NCBI GenBank assembly: GCA_020849855.1
Contig: JADZFO010000032.1
Span: forward strand, 1 to 50,257
Reading direction: 5' to 3'
Source: a bacterium
GTDB taxonomy: Bacteria > 4484-113 > JAFGCY01
DNA length: 50,257 nucleotides
How positions within the stretch are numbered: position 1 is the first letter of the stretch; each line of letters opens with the position of its first letter. The notes beneath the pieces are model-generated. The model had not been told where the DNA came from. It ran no database searches and saw only the letters and a program-made list of their open reading frames with translations. Position numbers and translations under genes: made by a program. Below, one piece after another: positions 1 through 9,445 of this stretch.

Positions 1-120
1 CGGATACCGTCCGGACATCCCGGCCGCCGATAGCCGTACGGGGGCACTGATCTACGGGCCAAGGTTGATGAAACCCTGCGGGGCGGGAAAGTGACTCCAC
101 GTACCTCGTAAACATACAAG

Positions 121-229
121 GGGCGGGATGAAATTCCCGCCCGGTGGCACCGATCTGCAATCGCTGGCTTAGGAGAAGAAGGGCGCGAATTCTATCGCGC
201 CCCAACGGGAAATGCCGGCTAAAGCCGGC
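121..229. repeat. Three successive short palindromes
   Basis: Three hairpins follow each other: stems at 121-128/135-142 (GGGCGGGA arms), 181-188/195-202 (GGGCGCGA arms) and 214-219/224-229 (GCCGGC arms). Each has a 4-6 nt loop. The arms differ in sequence but share length and layout, like a dispersed palindromic repeat family rather than one terminator. Confidence 0.6.
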
Positions 230-317
230 GCGCCGATGGGATGCGGCCAGGGTGGCCGCGCTCCAATTGAAAGCGGGGGATTGCGATGCGAGTAGCGGGT
301 TGCCGGGCGACCTGTTT

Positions 318-427
318 GCCGGGCGCACTCTGTGCGCCCCTACCCGGACGCCGGCACAGGGGCCGGCTGCGATGCGTATGCCGGAACGCCGGGCGCACTC
401 TGTGCGCCCCTACCCGGACGCCGGCAC
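318..427. repeat. Direct repeat pair, 40 nt, 70 nt apart, with internal palindrome
   Basis: Two copies (318-357 and 388-427) are identical over 40 nt. Each contains the palindrome GGGCGCACTCTGTGCGCCC followed by CTACCCGGACGCCGGCAC. A related palindrome with GGGCGGAC arms occurs at 10513-10531. This fits a small dispersed repeat that has duplicated locally. Confidence 0.75.
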
Positions 428-441
428 GGGGGCCGGCGCTA

Positions 442-1692
442 CTAAAAGCTCACATGGAACTCGGCGACGAAGCTGGTGTCCTCGTCGCGGCCATCGCTGA
501 CGTAATCGCCATACTTGCCGTGGCTCAGCTCCAGGCGCAGCTCGGCGATATCGCAAAGCTGGCGGCCGTACATCAGGGCATAGCGGTTTGTCGCATGGTC
601 GACAAACTCGCTGCTGTGCTGATAGCCCAGGGCCCAGGTGTCCAGCTCGCCGGGGTTGTGCGCCAGCTCAAAGTTCCAGGCCGCCGGCTGGTCGCCCAGC
701 TCGTCCGCATTGGCGTCCAGGTCGGCCGCGTCAAATGCCTGGGTCGCGCCGGTGTATTCCGCCAGCGCGTGCCAGCGGTTGGCATCCCAGTCGTACTGGC
801 CAAAGACGTTGATGCCGGGCACGCGGCCGGAGACCGGGCTTTCCACCACGCCGAAATCGTGGTTGCCCAGGTGGCTGATATAGCCCAGGCTGAAACGGTG
901 GCCGTCATGGCACTCGTCGGCCTCGCGCTTTGACACATCCCACCACAGGCAGTACTCGTCCAGCTTCTTGCGGCTGCTTTCATCGTCGTCCGGCAGCATG
1001 TTGCCGTAGACCTCAACGTCGGGGTTGACCAGCCAGGCGCTGAGCCCGTAGCGCTCCTGCTCCACGCCAATACCAATACCCTTGGCGGTGGTGATGCCAA
1101 GGTCGTTGGTCGCGCTGTAAGTCGGGAAGTAGCTGTTGGTATCGGCGAAGGGCAGCGCGATCTGGCCCATCTGGGCAAAGAAGCCATTGTCCGGGTGCTG
1201 ATAGCGGCCCCAGGCCTCGTAGAGGGTCACGGTGTCGTCATCGTCGTCCACGTTAAGGCTGAAGTGTCCGCTCCAGCTGTCCTTGCAGGCAATGTCCCAG
1301 CCGAACTCGCCGTAGTAAAGATCGAAGTCCGAAACGCTACCCTGGCTCTCGCCGCCGCCGGTCTCGAACCACTGGCCCTGGAGCTGGAAGTCGCCGAACA
1401 TCTTCACGTCCACGGCATCTTCATCCGGCTCCGGTTCCTCGCAATCCTCGCCGTCCTCGCCGGCTTCCGGATCCGCGGGCTTTTCAAGCTGGGCCAGGCG
1501 GGCCTCCAGCGCGGCGATGCGCGCCAGCAGCTCGCTGTCCCCTGTGGCCGCGGTATCCGCGGCGGCTGCCGCAGCAGCACTGTCCTGCCCCTCTGCCTGC
1601 GCCGGCTCGGCAGCCTGCGCCGCGGCAGGGATGAGCAAGGCGCCCAGCGCCGCTCCGGCCAGTATCCACTTCAGCTGTGAAGACCTGTTCAT
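442..1692 (-). CDS. LbtU-like outer-membrane beta-barrel porin
   Basis: The 416-residue protein has a signal peptide (residues 1-28, ending AAAQA), an Ala/Glu-rich linker, a short coiled coil around residues 54-70 (LLARIAALEARLAQLE), an acidic stretch, and a beta-rich remainder ending in Phe (EFHVSF), the usual signal for BAM-mediated assembly. The N-terminal coiled coil followed by a single barrel with motifs such as YEAWGRY and QIALPFAD resembles LbtU-type siderophore porins and related uptake channels. The substrate cannot be read from the sequence. The start is supported by GGGGCGGAG just upstream. It lies 46 nt downstream of the broken chemoreceptor gene in the same direction and could be cotranscribed. 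It could instead be a general porin of unknown specificity. Confidence 0.6.
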   Translation of the reverse strand: MNRSSQLKWILAGAALGALLIPAAAQAAEPAQAEGQDSAAAAAAADTAATGDSELLARIAALEARLAQLEKPADPEAGEDGEDCEEPEPDEDAVDVKMFGDFQLQGQWFETGGGESQGSVSDFDLYYGEFGWDIACKDSWSGHFSLNVDDDDDTVTLYEAWGRYQHPDNGFFAQMGQIALPFADTNSYFPTYSATNDLGITTAKGIGIGVEQERYGLSAWLVNPDVEVYGNMLPDDDESSRKKLDEYCLWWDVSKREADECHDGHRFSLGYISHLGNHDFGVVESPVSGRVPGINVFGQYDWDANRWHALAEYTGATQAFDAADLDANADELGDQPAAWNFELAHNPGELDTWALGYQHSSEFVDHATNRYALMYGRQLCDIAELRLELSHGKYGDYVSDGRDEDTSFVAEFHVSF

Positions 1693-1738
1693 ACTCCGCC
1701 CCGATGTGATGTTCTGTTTCCCGGTAACAGCCCGGGCC

Positions 1739-3442
1739 TTAAACCTGGAAGCGCTTCACCAGCGCATGCAGCTCGCCGCTGAGCTGTGAAAGGGAATCCG
1801 CATCGTCTGCAATCAGGCGGATCTCGCCCGCCTGGACTTCAGTGGCCGCGCTGACTCGCTCGGCGCTGCCGGCGTTCTCATCCGCCAGTTCGTTGACGGA
1901 TTCCACCACCGACAGGACCTCCAGAGTGGAGGCGTTCATCTGCTGCGCCGCGGCACTGATGGCCTGGATTTTCACGTTGAGGGCATCGACTGCGCCAACG
2001 ATCTGGCCCAGCAGGCGCGAGGCGTCAGTAACCGTCGCCGCCCCGCTGGCCACTTCGCTTTCGCTGCGCTGCATGGCCTACAGGGCGCTGCCCATTTCGT
2101 CCTCGATGCCCTGCACCAGGCTGGTTATCGAGCCGGCGGCGGTGTTGCTTTCCTCGGCCAGTTTGCGCACTTCCTCGGCCACCACCGCAAAGCCGCGCCC
2201 GGCGTCACCGGCGCGGGCCGCCTCAATGGCGGCGTTAAGGGCCAGCAGGTTGGTCTGGTCAGCGATGCCGGCAATGATGCTGATGAAATCGTTGATCCGG
2301 CTGGTCTTGCTGCCCAGGGACTGCACCATGGAGGCCGTGCGCTTCACGCTCAGGGCGGCCCGGTCGATCAGGGTGACGGCCTCGCCCGCGCTGGTCTGGC
2401 TCTCGCGGCCCTGGGCCGCGGCCTGTGAAGCGTAGACGGCGATTTCCTCAATGTCGCGGGCGACGGATTCCACTGCGGCGCTGTTCTGGGTCAGGCACTC
2501 CTGGGCGCCGCCGGCCGAGCGCTGCATGCGGGCCGAGCTGCCCTGCAGGACGCCCAGCACGCGGCTTACTTCCGAGAGCTGCTGATGCGCTTCAGCGGAG
2601 GTGCCGGCAAGATGGCCCGAGGTGAGGGCCAGCCTTTCGGCCGCGGAGATCAGGCGCTGGATCAGCTGGGCGAGCCGCTCGGCCGTGCTGTCCGCCGCCA
2701 GGGCAATGCGTGTCAGTTCGTCCTGGCGGTTGATGCGCCTGTCACCGCTGAGGCAGCGCACCCGCAGGTCGCCGCTGCTCATGCTTTCCAGCGCGGAGAC
2801 GATGCTCTGGACCTGGCGCGAGAGGCTGCGCGTGATGGTCAGGGCCATCAGCAGGCTGAGGACAAAGGCGAAGGCCATGGTCAGCAGCTGCAGCAGGGCC
2901 ACCTTGCGGCCCAGGCTGGCTTCGGCCTGCATGCCGGTTTCAAGCTGGCGCAGGTTGCCGGCCTCGATCTCGCCGACAATCGACACCACCGCGCCGAGCA
3001 GTTCATCCACCCGCTGCTTGATCGGCCGCAGTTCCTCGATGGAATGGCCGGCTGCCAGTGCCGGGATGAGCTGTTCGTCGAGCACGCTGTTCAGCTCGTC
3101 GTCGGACTGCTCCATGCGCTCCATCGCTTCGCGTTCCTCGGCGCTCTCCAGCACCGCGACCAGTCTCGCGCTGCAATCCTCGTGCAGCTCCTCGAGCTGG
3201 GCAAACTGGTCCAGCTCGGCGATGCTGCCCTTGATGATGGCCGCACTGATGATCGGTTCATGGCGCAGGGTGAGGTACTGGAACTCGCGGGCCGTCTCCA
3301 GCTTGAGGGCCAGGCTGCGGCTGCGCTGCACCGCCTGGTCCTTGGCCTGGTTGAAGAAATACAGAGCTGCGTTGGCGCCCAGCAGCAGCAGGATCAGTAC
3401 TGCAAAGCTCGCCATCAGCCGTTGTGTGAAAGTCATTTGCAT
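1739..3442 (-). pseudogene. Methyl-accepting chemotaxis protein, interrupted by in-frame TAG
   Basis: The reading frame encodes a classical chemoreceptor: TM1 about residues 11-31, a helical periplasmic domain (35-185, four-helix-bundle type), TM2 about 186-206, HAMP, then the signalling domain with the conserved hairpin ([19 protein letters not shown]). After residue 454 (EDEMGSAL) there is a TAG at 2078-2080. The same frame continues at once with AMQRSESEVASG and runs 111 more residues to the C-terminus (ALVKRFQV), like the neighbouring receptor. A single CAG-to-TAG change would explain it. TAG is an ordinary stop here (mutS ends in TAG), so recoding is unlikely. The truncated product lacks the last methylation helix and is probably non-functional, unless this is a sequencing error. 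It starts 31 nt after the upstream receptor gene, with GGGAG as ribosome site. Confidence 0.85.
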
Positions 3443-3473
3443 TGCGGGCTCCCAATGGTCCTGGCAGCAGGCC

Positions 3474-5654
3474 TCAGACCTTGAAACGCTGGATGATCAG
3501 CTGCAGATCCTGTGAGAGCTGCGCCAGGGCGCCGGCGCTGGCGGAGATCTGCTGCATGCTGGCGGTCTGCTCCTCGGTGGCCGCGCCGACCTCCTCGCAG
3601 GAGGCGGAGTTCTGCTCCGCCACGGCGCTGAGGGACTGCATAGAGTTCACCACCTCGCCGGTGCTGGAGGCGATCTTCTCGGCGGCGGTGTTGATGGCCT
3701 GGACCTTGGAGCTGACCTCCTCGATGCCCCGGACCATCCGGCTGAGCACTTCGCTGGTGCCCAGCACGGACTGCACGCCCGCGCCGACCTCTTCGTCGCT
3801 GCGCTCCATCAGGCTGAGCGTGCTGTTCATCTCATGCTCAATGCCCTGGACCAGGCGCGTGATGTTCACGGCGGCGCTGTTGCTTTCCTCGGCCAGTTTG
3901 CGCACTTCCTCGGCCACGACGGCGAAGCCGCGCCCGGCGTCACCGGCGCGGGCGGCCTCGATTGCCGCGTTAAGGGCCAGCAGGTTGGTCTGGTCGGCGA
4001 TGCCGGTAATGATGCTGATGAAGTCGCCGATCTGGCGGGTCTTTTCGCCCAGTGTGTGGACGACCTTGGTGGTGCTCTGCAGGTTTGTCGCGGCCCGGGT
4101 GATGACGTCCACGGCCTCATCCGCATTGCGGCGGCCTTCCTGGCCTTCGTTCACGGCTTTCTCTGCAAAGCTGGCGACTTCGGTTATGTCGCCAACGACG
4201 AGGCGCACAAAGCTGTTCGCCGACTCCAGGTTGCCCTGGGCATAGCTGATGCTGCTTGTGGTTTCCTGGGCCCCGCGGGCCACGTCCTGCACAGTGGCGC
4301 TGACCTGCTGCACCGCGCGGCTGGTCTCATCGGCGCCGGCCGCCAGTTCCTGGCTGGCGCTGGAGACCTGCACGACAGCTTCCTCGACCTGCTGGATCAG
4401 GCGCTTGGTGTTGTTCTTCATCTCGATGAAGGACTCGTTCATGCGCCCGATCTCGTCGCTGGCCTTCATGTGCGGCAGGATGATGGTGAAGTCGCCCTCG
4501 CTCATCAGCTGCGCGGCCGAGGCCAGCTTGCGCAGCGGGCCGGCGACGCGCACGCCGATCAGCCAGCCGACCAGCCCGATAAGCAGGCTGGACGCGCCCA
4601 GCAGTGTCAGCAGCAGGCTGCGGGTATGGAAGACCGCCGCCGAGAACTCCTGGCGCGGTATGCTCAGCAGCACGCCCCAGTTCATGCCCGGGAAGCCCAG
4701 CGCGCCGCGCAGGTGGGCGAAGCCCGAGACATCCTCGCGGCCGTCCACCGGGTCGCGGTTGATCATGGCGCCGCTTTCGCCCTGGGACAGCTTCTGCGCG
4801 GCAACATGGCCTTCATCCAGCAGGTTGACCTTGAACAGGGTGTTCTCCAGGTCACGCTGGAACTCCTCTGTCTTGCTGTCGAGCGGGTCGTAGGACACCA
4901 GCAGGCGTCCCTCACCGTCCAGCAGGTACATCTCAACGCCGGCATGGCCCTCGGCCTTCATCTGCTGATAGGCGGAGACAAAGAAGTCCTCCACCAGGCT
5001 GAAGCGGGCGCGGTTGCTCCAGACGGCGATGGTGCGGCCCTGTGCATCCTTGACCGGCGCGGAGAATCCAAGCGCCAGGCCTGTGTCGCCGGGATAGGCC
5101 CGCTTGACATCCTCATCGATCTGCACGTCCTCCACGAATGTGCCATCGGCCGTATCGTTGCCGGGGGCCGCGTAAGGCATGCTGTTGTAGAAGTCGCCGC
5201 TCATGCAGGCCTTGAACCAGGGCGCCTGGGCGTAGTTCTGCTGATATACAAATGAACTGTCAATGTCCTGGCCGCTGTTGTCCTTTGAGTTCACCGCGAT
5301 GACGCGGCCCGAAGTGTCGACCAGGATGCTGAGGAAATAGAAGTCGTAGGCATCGTTGTACTGGTTCATCACGCGGGTGATGGCATTGGCCGAGGGCTCG
5401 CTCTGGTACCAGGAAGACTGGTCCTGGATCACCGAGTTGAAGCCGAAGGCCTGCACATCGCCATAGCGTTCGAAGAGGTTGCGGTCGATCTTGTCGGCCA
5501 GCTGGACCGCGGCGGTCTGCATTCCGCTCAGGCCGCTGTGCTCGATTTCCTGCGTGGATTGGAAGGCCACTGCGGCAATCAGCGCCGCCGGCGGCACCCC
5601 AAAGAGCAGCAGCAGCGCGGCCAGCTTTGTACCGACACCAAGCTTGATGGTCAC
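3474..5654 (-). CDS. Methyl-accepting chemotaxis protein with dCache-type sensor
   Basis: This intact 726-residue chemoreceptor senses an extracytoplasmic ligand and controls the CheA kinase. It has TM1 at about 10-32, a large periplasmic domain at about 33-340 that looks like double Cache (tandem PAS-like; [19 protein letters not shown] and [18 protein letters not shown]), TM2 at about 345-365, HAMP ([20 protein letters not shown]), and a signalling domain whose hairpin tip reads [18 protein letters not shown]. The start is GTG with AGGGG six nt upstream. It is the first gene of a likely operon with the broken second receptor. The ligand is unknown; dCache domains often bind amino acids or other small molecules. 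Confidence 0.92.
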   Translation of the reverse strand: MTIKLGVGTKLAALLLLFGVPPAALIAAVAFQSTQEIEHSGLSGMQTAAVQLADKIDRNLFERYGDVQAFGFNSVIQDQSSWYQSEPSANAITRVMNQYNDAYDFYFLSILVDTSGRVIAVNSKDNSGQDIDSSFVYQQNYAQAPWFKACMSGDFYNSMPYAAPGNDTADGTFVEDVQIDEDVKRAYPGDTGLALGFSAPVKDAQGRTIAVWSNRARFSLVEDFFVSAYQQMKAEGHAGVEMYLLDGEGRLLVSYDPLDSKTEEFQRDLENTLFKVNLLDEGHVAAQKLSQGESGAMINRDPVDGREDVSGFAHLRGALGFPGMNWGVLLSIPRQEFSAAVFHTRSLLLTLLGASSLLIGLVGWLIGVRVAGPLRKLASAAQLMSEGDFTIILPHMKASDEIGRMNESFIEMKNNTKRLIQQVEEAVVQVSSASQELAAGADETSRAVQQVSATVQDVARGAQETTSSISYAQGNLESANSFVRLVVGDITEVASFAEKAVNEGQEGRRNADEAVDVITRAATNLQSTTKVVHTLGEKTRQIGDFISIITGIADQTNLLALNAAIEAARAGDAGRGFAVVAEEVRKLAEESNSAAVNITRLVQGIEHEMNSTLSLMERSDEEVGAGVQSVLGTSEVLSRMVRGIEEVSSKVQAINTAAEKIASSTGEVVNSMQSLSAVAEQNSASCEEVGAATEEQTASMQQISASAGALAQLSQDLQLIIQRFKV

Positions 5655-6077
5655 AACATGCCCCTATAACTGAGTTCGCCCCTGCTATTTCGGCAAGAAA
5701 ACAGTCATTCTTGAAGGGTCTTGCTCAAGACTTGAATCTCTATGGCATTTTCCTATTCTGTCTGGAATGAACTGCGTTAGCTGTTTAAATGAAGTGAGCC
5801 ATCGATTCTGGTGCAGCCATTGGGCACACTTCAGCTCCGGACGGCTGCTGAAAGGCTGCCCGGAAACCACAGTCCGAACTGAGTGCCTGTAAACCAGGTC
5901 TGGGCTAAGCACTTGTTTCCTGCAGATTCAGCGCCAGGCACTCCACAATTGCACAGAAGTGCCGATGCAGTATCTGAACAAAGAGAGTGTGTACCCGACT
6001 GCACCTCTTGTGGCTGCATGCCTGTCCGTATACTGCTCCATTCACTTGAACAGGTGGCAAAGTCTCAGGAGGTCGAT
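5655..6077. other. Divergent intergenic region between chemoreceptor and CheY-like gene
   Basis: About 420 nt, more AT-rich than its surroundings between 5690 and 5990. It must hold the promoters for the minus-strand receptor operon and the plus-strand CheY-like gene. Open frames crossing it have no recognisable domain and no ribosome site. The CheY-like frame extends back to 5883, but the upstream 65 codons look non-coding. I found no clear -35/-10 pair. Confidence 0.4.
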
Positions 6078-6539
6078 TTGAGCATTGTCTTCAGCTCCGA
6101 GCCCGCCGGGGAGCGCTCCGAAGGGCCGCGGGCCCTGATCATTGATGATTCGATGCTGTTCAGGCGCAGCATGGCCCGCCTGCTTGAATCTGAGGGCCTG
6201 CGGGTGGCGGGCAATGCCCCCGGCGGCGTGCTGGGCGCTGAACTGGCCATCAGTCTGAGGCCGGATCTGATAATGGTCGACCACAACATGCCGGATATGA
6301 ATGGCGTACAAACCCTGAAGGTCATCCGCGACGCCGGGGTGAAGTCCAGGGTCATCGTCTGCACCTCAGAGATCACGCTTGAGTCCAGCCAGGACTACGC
6401 CCTGCTTGGCGCCGATGCGATCTTTATAAAGCCCATCCCCCTGCATGCCTTTCGCCGCGTCCTGCGTAACGCCTTCAGGCTTGAAGCCGAGGCCAGCGAA
6501 AAGCACAATGATGGCTACAGCTCCGCCGGCGGTGGCTAG
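6078..6539 (+). CDS. Stand-alone CheY-like response regulator
   Basis: The protein (153 residues from the chosen start) is essentially one receiver domain. The acidic pair is in ALIIDDSMLFRRS, the phospho-acceptor Asp in MVDHNMPDMNG, the switch Thr in VIVCTSE and the conserved Lys in IFIKPIP. There is no output domain, so it probably acts by protein contact, like CheY. The start is TTG at 6078, because a perfect AGGAGG (6067-6072) lies five nt upstream; longer in-frame starts at 5883 or 6018 add sequence with no homology. It is divergent from the chemoreceptor operon, which suggests a chemotaxis or motility role, but cheA, cheW and cheB are not in the window. Confidence 0.88.
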   Translation: MSIVFSSEPAGERSEGPRALIIDDSMLFRRSMARLLESEGLRVAGNAPGGVLGAELAISLRPDLIMVDHNMPDMNGVQTLKVIRDAGVKSRVIVCTSEITLESSQDYALLGADAIFIKPIPLHAFRRVLRNAFRLEAEASEKHNDGYSSAGGG

Positions 6540-6551
6540 AAGGGAGGGAGG

Positions 6552-9416
6552 CTAGAACAGGCCCAGCTGCACCGCCTGGCGCGCGCGGTCGCGGCTTTCC
6601 CGCCGCGCCTCCTCCAGTCCGGCGAGGATCTCCCGTGCACGCAGAACCACACTTTCAGGCAGACCGGCCAGCGCGGCGACATCAATGCCGAAACTGTCCG
6701 AGGCCGCGCCAGCGATAACCCTGTAGGTAAAGACAAAGCTGCCGGCATCGCTCTGGCCCTCCCGCAGCACCTCCACCTGGTGGTTCGCGCAGCGCGGCAG
6801 CACCAGGGGCAGGTCCGTCAGTTCGAAAAAGTGCGTGGCGAATAAGGTCAGCGGCCGCGCGCTGTGCTCATGCAGGAACTCCAGCACGGCCTTGGCGATC
6901 GAGATGCCGTCGTAGGTGCTGGTGCCGCGGCCGACCTCATCCAGGATCACCAGGCTGCCGGGGCCGCAGGTGGCCAGGATCTCCGCCGTCTCCAGCATCT
7001 CGACCATGAAGGTGCTGTGACCGCGGGCGAGCTGGTCCTGGGCGCCGACGCGGGTATAGATGCGGCGCAGCAGCGGCAGACGCGCGCTTTCCGCCGGCAC
7101 GAAGGAGCCGCACTGGGCCAGCAGGCAGAGCAGGGCCACCATCCTCAGGTAGCTGCTCTTGCCGCCCATGTTTGGCCCGGTCAGCAGCATCACCTGCTGG
7201 CGCTCGCTGTCCAGATAGCAGTCGTTTGGCGTGTAGTAGCGGCTGCCGAGCTGGGCCTCGATCAGAGGATGGCGGCCGTTGACGATTTCGAGAACGGCAG
7301 ATGATGAGGCGGGCTCCTTGCCTTCTTGTTCGCGTCCTGAGTCCTGTGTCCTGAGTCCTGAAGAGCTGTCGGTGGCAGCATCTTCATTCCCTGCCTTCAG
7401 CATGGTCGCGCTCGTCCGAGCCGGATTGCCTGCCTCGTGGGAACTGGTCTCCGATCCAGGACTCAGGACTCGGGACTCAGGACTCTCCAGCGGGACTCGG
7501 GACTCAGGACTCTCGTCACAGGCAAGCATTGGCCTGACCCACGATCCTTCCCTTGCAACAATTGCGAAACTAACCAGCACATCCGCCTCCGCAGCCGCCT
7601 GCATCGCCTGGGCGATCGGGCCGGAGTGCTCGAGGGTCTGCTGGCAGAGGCTTTCAAAGATCTCGCGCTCGCGGGCCAGCAGGCGGCCACCGGAGTCCCG
7701 GGCATCGGCCTCGCGGGCCTGCAGCTCCGGCGTCACAAAGCGCTCGGCATTCACCAAAGTCTGGCGGCGCTGATAGTCCGCCGGCACCTGGGCCAGCGAG
7801 CCCTTGCCAATCTCGATGAACCAGCCGAAGGCATCGGTATGCTTGACCTTCAGGGTGCGGATCCCGCTGCGCTCGCGCTGGGCCGCCTCGTAATCGCGAA
7901 ACCACTGCGCGCCGCCGCCGGCCAGGGCCCGCAGCTCGTCCACCCGGCTATCCACCCCGCTGCGGATCACATTGCCCTCGGAGGGGCGCAGGGGCGGGTC
8001 ATCGCTGAGGCTGTGGCTGAGCAGCGCCCCCAGTGCCTCGAAGTCGCCGATCTGCGCGCCCAGGCTTTGCAGGAAGGCGGACCCGCAGGCGCGCAGCAGA
8101 CCGCCCAGCTCGCCCAGCGGCGCCAGCGAATCAGCCAGCGCGCGCAGCTCCTTGGGATTGGAGCGCCCGAGGCTCAGGCGGCCGAGGATGCGCTCAAGGT
8201 CCTGCAGGCGGGCGAGCTGCGGCTCGATCTGTTGGCCCAGACCGCGGCTGGCCAGCAGCTCCTCGATGGCCGCGTGCCGCGCTTCAATCTCCTCGCGGCG
8301 GCTGAAGGGCGAGGCCAGCAGACGCCGCAGGCGGCGCTTGCCGGGGGCGGTGCGCTGACGGCAGAGCAGCTCAAAGAGGCTGGCCGGCCCGGCGCCCGCG
8401 CCCTCATCCCCGCCCGGCAGCACGTTCAGGTGCGCCAGGGTGCGCGGGTCCAGCTGCAAGAAGCCCTCCAGGGGCTGCAGCCGCGGATAGAGCTTCAGCT
8501 CGCCAACCTTGAAGGTTTCGCGCAGATAGCGCGCGGTGGCGAAGAGCGCGGCCTGCGCCGCGGGCCTGCCGTCAAGGCCGAAGGCGGCCAGCGAACTTAG
8601 CCTGAAGTAGCGCAGCAGATAGCCCTCGCAGTCGGCCTCCGGTGGCAGGGACTCATAGCTGTGCAGGGCCGGCTGGATCAGCGCGCTGGACAGGCCGGAG
8701 CGCAGCAGGGCCATGAAGCCCTCATCCGCGCGCAGGCCCGCCGGCAGCAGGATCTCCGCCGGCCGGGCGCGCAGCAGGATTTCGACGATTCTTTGCAGGG
8801 CTGGGTCTTGACCCAGCCTGGCTGTCGTGGGCGGGTCAGCTCCCGGCCTGAGGGCTGCGGGCGGGTCAGGACCCGCCCCTACTTCATAGAGCTCCACCTG
8901 CCCGCCGGAACTTTCCAGCAGGGCTGCGCTATAGACCGGGCTGGCGGCGGAGCCGCGGATGGCCACCGCGCCAAGGTAGTTCCCGCGGTCCTCGGCCAGG
9001 TACTCGTCCTCGACCAGGGTGCCGGCGGTGATCAGCCGCGTCACCGCGCGCTCCACAAGGCCTTTGGCCTCGGAGGCGTCCTCGGTCTGCTCGCAGATTG
9101 CCAGCACCTCGCCGGCGGCGACGAGGCGCTTGATGTAGCGCGCGGCGGAGTGGTGCGGCACGCCGCACATCGCCACCTTGTAATCCTTGGCGCAGCCGCG
9201 GGCGGTGAGGGTCAGGCCCAGCAGGCGCGAGACCTTCACCGCATCAGGGCCGAACATCTCATAGAAATCGCCCAGGCGGTAGAGCAGCAGGGCCTGCGGG
9301 TACTGCTGCTTGATCTCCACATACTGGCGGAAGAGCGGCGTGAGGGCCGGCAGGTCGATGGCCGTGCCAAGCGGATCTAGCGGAAAGTCCTCATGCACGC
9401 CGGGGGGGAGATTCAC
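6552..9416 (-). CDS. mutS: DNA mismatch repair protein MutS
   Basis: MutS binds mismatches and recruits MutL using ATP. At 954 residues it is longer than usual (about 850-880). The mismatch-binding motif is DFYEMF near residue 50. Walker A is GPNMGGKS near 745, Walker B is VILDEVGRGTSTYDG, and the following ATFATHFFE-like segment reads LFATHFFELTDLP. The extra length comes from two low-complexity insertions with no match in the MutS fold. One (about residues 179-206, GPDPPAALRPGADPP) is translated from GC palindromes. The other (about 629-705, SPESRVLSPGSE and similar) is translated from an inverted-repeat tract just before the ATPase domain. Both keep the frame. The start is GTG with TATAAT six nt upstream, so the mRNA is probably leaderless. 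The gene is convergent with the CheY-like gene, 12 nt away. Confidence 0.97.
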   Translation of the reverse strand: MNLPPGVHEDFPLDPLGTAIDLPALTPLFRQYVEIKQQYPQALLLYRLGDFYEMFGPDAVKVSRLLGLTLTARGCAKDYKVAMCGVPHHSAARYIKRLVAAGEVLAICEQTEDASEAKGLVERAVTRLITAGTLVEDEYLAEDRGNYLGAVAIRGSAASPVYSAALLESSGGQVELYEVGAGPDPPAALRPGADPPTTARLGQDPALQRIVEILLRARPAEILLPAGLRADEGFMALLRSGLSSALIQPALHSYESLPPEADCEGYLLRYFRLSSLAAFGLDGRPAAQAALFATARYLRETFKVGELKLYPRLQPLEGFLQLDPRTLAHLNVLPGGDEGAGAGPASLFELLCRQRTAPGKRRLRRLLASPFSRREEIEARHAAIEELLASRGLGQQIEPQLARLQDLERILGRLSLGRSNPKELRALADSLAPLGELGGLLRACGSAFLQSLGAQIGDFEALGALLSHSLSDDPPLRPSEGNVIRSGVDSRVDELRALAGGGAQWFRDYEAAQRERSGIRTLKVKHTDAFGWFIEIGKGSLAQVPADYQRRQTLVNAERFVTPELQAREADARDSGGRLLAREREIFESLCQQTLEHSGPIAQAMQAAAEADVLVSFAIVAREGSWVRPMLACDESPESRVPLESPESRVLSPGSETSSHEAGNPARTSATMLKAGNEDAATDSSSGLRTQDSGREQEGKEPASSSAVLEIVNGRHPLIEAQLGSRYYTPNDCYLDSERQQVMLLTGPNMGGKSSYLRMVALLCLLAQCGSFVPAESARLPLLRRIYTRVGAQDQLARGHSTFMVEMLETAEILATCGPGSLVILDEVGRGTSTYDGISIAKAVLEFLHEHSARPLTLFATHFFELTDLPLVLPRCANHQVEVLREGQSDAGSFVFTYRVIAGAASDSFGIDVAALAGLPESVVLRAREILAGLEEARRESRDRARQAVQLGLF
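7334..7513. repeat. Inverted-repeat tract inserted in frame in mutS
   Basis: The left arm (7334-7361) repeats GTCCTGA units. The right arms (7458-7485 and 7492-7513) are its reverse complement, repeating GGACTCA/GGACTCG. They flank about 95 nt of unrelated sequence. The whole is read through by mutS as a Ser/Pro/Glu-rich loop. The layout, with 7-nt periodic inverted ends, resembles the element ends at 16.7-17.2 kb and the tract at 30.4-30.6 kb, although the sequences differ. Confidence 0.75.
8799..8878. repeat. Palindrome cluster inserted in frame in mutS
   Basis: Two perfect hairpins lie at 8799-8806/8811-8818 (GGCTGGGT arms) and 8859-8866/8871-8878 (GGGCGGGT arms), with a degenerate third between them. 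They have the same form as the intergenic palindromes at 121-229. The three give a Gly/Asp/Pro-rich stretch in MutS. Confidence 0.7.
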
Positions 9417-9422
9417 CCGGGG

Positions 9423-9428
9423 ATTATA
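9423..9428 (-). promoter_or_regulatory. -10 box of mutS
   Basis: TATAAT on the minus strand, six nt before the GTG start, with no Shine-Dalgarno sequence between. It implies a leaderless transcript. Confidence 0.6.
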
Positions 9429-9445
9429 TGAGGCGGGGCGGTGCT

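Larger units (their letters stand above)
1..441. other. Hairpin- and repeat-rich non-coding stretch
   Basis: I see no convincing gene here; open frames overlapping it have no recognisable domain. It lies downstream of the porin gene on the minus strand. It is made largely of short GC-rich palindromes and one 70-nt-spaced direct repeat, listed separately. Similar palindromes recur at 8.8 kb, 10.5 kb and 50.2 kb, so this looks like a landing zone for dispersed short repeats. Some of the hairpins could end transcription of the porin gene, but none has a clear U-tract. Confidence 0.5.

Noticed and set aside
318-427. Possible CRISPR array
   Set aside because: Only two repeats with an internal palindrome and a single 30-nt gap, no cas genes; a dispersed repeat fits better.
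2078-2080. Amber readthrough or pyrrolysine at the chemoreceptor TAG
   Set aside because: TAG is a normal terminator here (mutS, 14276 gene), and no pyl genes are in the window; a nonsense mutation is simpler.
5685-5912. Small minus-strand open frame upstream of the chemoreceptor
   Set aside because: No ribosome site, no domain, and it lies in the divergent promoter region.
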